Source: Rhodospirillales bacterium
Lineage (GTDB): Bacteria; Pseudomonadota; Alphaproteobacteria; Rhodospirillales; SHVU01
DNA length: 62,040 nt
Direction: 5' to 3'
NCBI GenBank assembly: GCA_009691105.1
Contig: SHVU01000012.1
Span: forward strand, 1-62,040
The position numbers were made by a program, and so were the translations under genes. The notes beneath the pieces were generated by a model. It was not told where the DNA came from. It worked only from the letters and a program-made list of their open reading frames with translations, and ran no database searches. How positions within the stretch are numbered: the stretch's first letter is position 1; every line of letters begins with the position of its first letter. Shown piece by piece: positions 59,866 to 62,040 of the stretch.

Positions 59866-60909
59866 ATGATTGTCCTAGGGATTGAAACCAGTTGCGACGA
59901 GACCGCCGCCGCCGTCGTCACCGACGGCCGGGTCGTGCTGGCGGACCTTGTCCTGTCCCAGGACGCCGAGCACCGTCGCTTTGGGGGCATCGTCCCGGAA
60001 ATCGCGGCGCGGGCGCATCTCGACCACTTGGATGGCCTCGTCGCCCGGGCCCTGGCCACCGCCGGGGTCTCGGCGGCCGAGCTCGACGGCATCGCCGCGA
60101 CCGGTGGACCCGGATTGATCGGCGGCGTCATTGTTGGGGTGATGACCGCCAAGGCCGTCGCCGCCGTCCATGGCCGGCCGTTCATCGCGGTCAATCACCT
60201 GGAAGGCCATGCTCTGACGGCGCGGCTCACCGACGGCGTCGACTTTCCTTATCTGCTGCTGCTGGTCTCGGGCGGTCACACCCAGCTTTTGGTGGTCGAG
60301 GGCGTCGGGCGCTATCGCCGCCTCGGAACGACCCTCGACGATGCCGCCGGCGAAGCCTTCGACAAGGTCGCGAAGATGCTGGACCTCGGCTTTCCGGGCG
60401 GCCCGGCCATCGAGCGTTTGGCGGCTACCGGGAACGCCAGCCGTTTTACGCTTCCCCGGCCGATGAAGGGGCGTCCCGGCTGCCACTTCTCGTTCTCGGG
60501 TTTGAAGACGGCGGTTCGTCAGGCTCTGGCCGAGGCTCCGCCGTCGGACCCGCGGGTCGCCGCCGATCTTGCCGCGGCGTTCCAGGCGGCGGTCAGCGAC
60601 GTCATCGAAGATCGAACCCGCAACGCTATTGCCGCGTTTCGCGCTCTGCATCCGCACGGCAGCGCTCTGGTGATCGCCGGTGGCGTCGCCGCCAACCGTC
60701 CGATGCGCGGGCGCTTGTCGCGATTGGCCGCGGCCACCGGCATGACGCTGTTCGCGCCGCCACCCAAGCTCTGCACCGATAACGCCGCGATGATCGCCTG
60801 GGCCGGGATCGAGCGCCTCAAGCTCGGTTTGGTCGATACGCTCGACTTCGCGCCGCGTCCGCGCTGGCCCCTCGATCCGTCGGCGCCTCCGGCGGGGCTG
60901 AAACCATGA
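59866..60909 (+). CDS. tsaD: tRNA N6-threonylcarbamoyladenosine synthase subunit TsaD
   Basis: 347 residues from the ATG at 59866 ([18 protein letters not shown]). Kae1/Qri7 family signs are the metal-site His pair in [32 protein letters not shown], and [17 protein letters not shown]. With TsaB, TsaE and TsaC it makes t6A37 on ANN-decoding tRNAs. Interestingly it shares the ASKHA ancestry of the carbamoyltransferase at 46,385. Followed by gpsA after 48 bases. Confidence 0.97.
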   Translation: MIVLGIETSCDETAAAVVTDGRVVLADLVLSQDAEHRRFGGIVPEIAARAHLDHLDGLVARALATAGVSAAELDGIAATGGPGLIGGVIVGVMTAKAVAAVHGRPFIAVNHLEGHALTARLTDGVDFPYLLLLVSGGHTQLLVVEGVGRYRRLGTTLDDAAGEAFDKVAKMLDLGFPGGPAIERLAATGNASRFTLPRPMKGRPGCHFSFSGLKTAVRQALAEAPPSDPRVAADLAAAFQAAVSDVIEDRTRNAIAAFRALHPHGSALVIAGGVAANRPMRGRLSRLAAATGMTLFAPPPKLCTDNAAMIAWAGIERLKLGLVDTLDFAPRPRWPLDPSAPPAGLKP

Positions 60910-60957
60910 CGCCCGAGCCTCTTGCCGCACCGCCGGCCGGCACTCCATAACCCCGCC

Positions 60958-61962
60958 ATGCGAACCATCGGCATCATTGGCGGCGGGGCTTGGGGAACGA
61001 CATTGGGTCTGGTCGCCCGGCGTCGCGATCACGCCGTGCTGCTGTGGGCTCACGAGGCCGAACTGGTCGCCGCGATCAACGCCCGCCACGCCAACGCCCT
61101 CTATCTTCCCGACATCGCCCTCGACCCGGGCTTGCGGGCGACCGGCGATCTCGCCGCGGTGGCGCAATCCGACCTGATCGTTCTCGCGACCCCGGCCCAG
61201 CATCTGCGCGGTGTCCTCGGTCGCGTCGCGCCGGCCTGGCGCAAAGGCACGCCGGCCGTCATCGCCGTAAAAGGGATCGAAGACCGCACCGCTGCTTTGA
61301 TGAGCGAGATCGTCGCCGAAGTCTTGCCGCAAGCCCCGGTCGCCATCCTCTCCGGACCGACGTTTGCGATCGAGGTCGCACGCGATCTGCCGACGGCGGT
61401 CACGGTCGCCGCGACCGATACGACGCTGGCCGCGACCGTCGCCGACGCTCTCGGCTCGCCACGGTTCCGGACCTATCAAAGCGACGATCCGATCGGCGCC
61501 CAGATCGGCGGCGCCGTGAAGAACGTCCTCGCCATCGCCTGCGGCATCGTCGAAGGCCGCGGCCTCGGCGACAACGCCCGCGCCGCGCTCATCACCCGCG
61601 GCCTCGCCGAAATGATCCGGCTCGGCATCACCAAAGGGGCGCGGCCCGAGACCTTCATGGGATTGTCCGGCCTTGGCGATCTGACGCTCACCTGCAACGC
61701 GCTGCAGTCGCGCAACTTCTCGCTCGGCTTCGAGCTAGGACAAGGCCGAGCCCTCAAAGATGTCTTGGGGGCGCGCCGCTCGGTCGCCGAAGGCGTCGCC
61801 ACCGCTGCCGCGGTCAGCACTCTCGCGAAACGTCTCGGCGTCGACATGCCGATCGCGCTCGCCGTCGATGGCATCGTCAATCATTTCGCGAGCATCGACG
61901 TGACCATCGCCGGGTTGTTGGCGCGGCCGGTCAAACTCGAAATGCCGACCGTGTCGGCATAA
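60958..61962 (+). CDS. gpsA: NAD(P)-dependent glycerol-3-phosphate dehydrogenase
   Basis: 334 residues from the ATG at 60958. NAD site IGIIGGGAWGTTLGLVARRR, then VIAVKGIEDRTAALMSEIVA, ILSGPTFAIEVA, the catalytic Lys in GGAVKNVLAIACGIVEG and FMGLSGLGDLTLTC. It makes sn-glycerol-3-phosphate for phospholipid synthesis. The tsaD-gpsA-EVE order is a common alphaproteobacterial arrangement. Confidence 0.97.
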   Translation: MRTIGIIGGGAWGTTLGLVARRRDHAVLLWAHEAELVAAINARHANALYLPDIALDPGLRATGDLAAVAQSDLIVLATPAQHLRGVLGRVAPAWRKGTPAVIAVKGIEDRTAALMSEIVAEVLPQAPVAILSGPTFAIEVARDLPTAVTVAATDTTLAATVADALGSPRFRTYQSDDPIGAQIGGAVKNVLAIACGIVEGRGLGDNARAALITRGLAEMIRLGITKGARPETFMGLSGLGDLTLTCNALQSRNFSLGFELGQGRALKDVLGARRSVAEGVATAAAVSTLAKRLGVDMPIALAVDGIVNHFASIDVTIAGLLARPVKLEMPTVSA

Positions 61963-61976
61963 GCGTAGGCACCGTC

Positions 61977-62040
61977 ATGGCCCATTGGTTGGTGAAGTCC
62001 GAGCCCGATACCTGGTCTTGGGACGCCCACGTCAAGAAAG
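61977..62040 (+). CDS. EVE domain-containing protein, 5' end only
   Basis: Starts 14 bases after the gpsA stop at an ATG; the visible 21 codons (MAHWLVKSEPDTWSWDAHVK) are the standard N-terminus of EVE (PUA-like) proteins, which bind modified bases. The rest is outside the window. Confidence 0.85.
   Translation, partial: MAHWLVKSEPDTWSWDAHVKK

Noticed and set aside
58860-60194. 444-residue hemC frame starting at 60194
   Set aside because: Upstream residues are antisense to tsa[21 protein letters not shown] at 59801 is the family N-terminus.
59875-61479. 534-codon minus-strand open frame across tsaD and gpsA
   Set aside because: Spans two certain core genes on the other strand; Gly/Arg-rich shadow sequence without motifs.
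1-62040. CRISPR arrays, insertion sequences, prophage genes
   Set aside because: No regularly spaced repeats, transposase or phage-type proteins were recognised on either strand.

Overview
The window reads as the chromosome of an alphaproteobacterium, probably near Rhodospirillales. The right end carries high-GC core genes in a typical alphaproteobacterial arrangement (hemC-hemD-mitofilin-like-hemY divergent from tsaD-gpsA-EVE). The rest is a very large surface-polysaccharide region. No transposase, integrase or CRISPR array was seen.

Region 1 (1-42,827, all minus strand). One codirectional chain of about 37 genes, with the largest gap only 91 bases and many neighbours sharing ATGA, GTGA, TGATG or TAGTG stop/start overlaps. 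In transcription order it starts with an EPS-type winged-helix regulator and a NusG/RfaH-like antiterminator. Its leader then holds a hairpin followed by an ops-like element. Next comes a GDP-legionaminic-acid-type nonulosonate pathway (legB, legC, legG, legI, an acetyltransferase, ptmE-like, legF-like) that includes a Gfo/Idh + DegT pair. An SGNH + MBOAT O-acylation pair, a 55-codon small gene and a DUF115/Maf-like protein follow. Then come a cobalamin-type radical SAM enzyme, a GT-B-like transferase and a PglK/MsbA-like ABC exporter. Phosphonopyruvate decarboxylase and a PEP mutase-nucleotidyltransferase fusion complete a phosphonate module. The chain ends with methyltransferases, a sulfatase-fold enzyme, glycosyltransferases, a Wzy/WaaL-like protein, two heparinase II/III-fold proteins, an asparagine synthase-like amidotransferase, a WbpL-like initiating phosphoglycosyltransferase, and a WbuB-like glycosyltransferase cut by the window edge.

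Region 2 (43,009-54,242). More glycan genes in smaller units: a WbpA-type nucleotide-sugar dehydrogenase; sxtJ-DUF5989-carbamoyltransferase-methyltransferase-SGNH on the minus strand; an SGNH + TauD-like dioxygenase pair on the plus strand; tRNA-Thr(CGU); and a DegT-like protein convergent with a deacetylase/FemAB-like pair.

Region 3 (54,301-55,740). A decayed hemin-uptake locus: hemP with two Fur-like boxes, then a TonB-dependent receptor that is cut short and fused in frame to the tail of a heme ABC ATPase (HmuV).

Region 4 (55,787-62,040). Core genes for heme biosynthesis, t6A tRNA modification and glycerol-3-phosphate synthesis.

Most notable are: (1) the phosphonate module (PepM-NTase, Ppd, B12-radical SAM, exporter, transferase) without a visible 2-AEP transaminase, embedded in a nonulosonate polysaccharide operon; (2) the antiterminator with an ops-like leader element at the head of a 40-kb operon; (3) the receptor-HmuV deletion fusion. 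All functional calls rest on reading motifs by eye; no database search was run.
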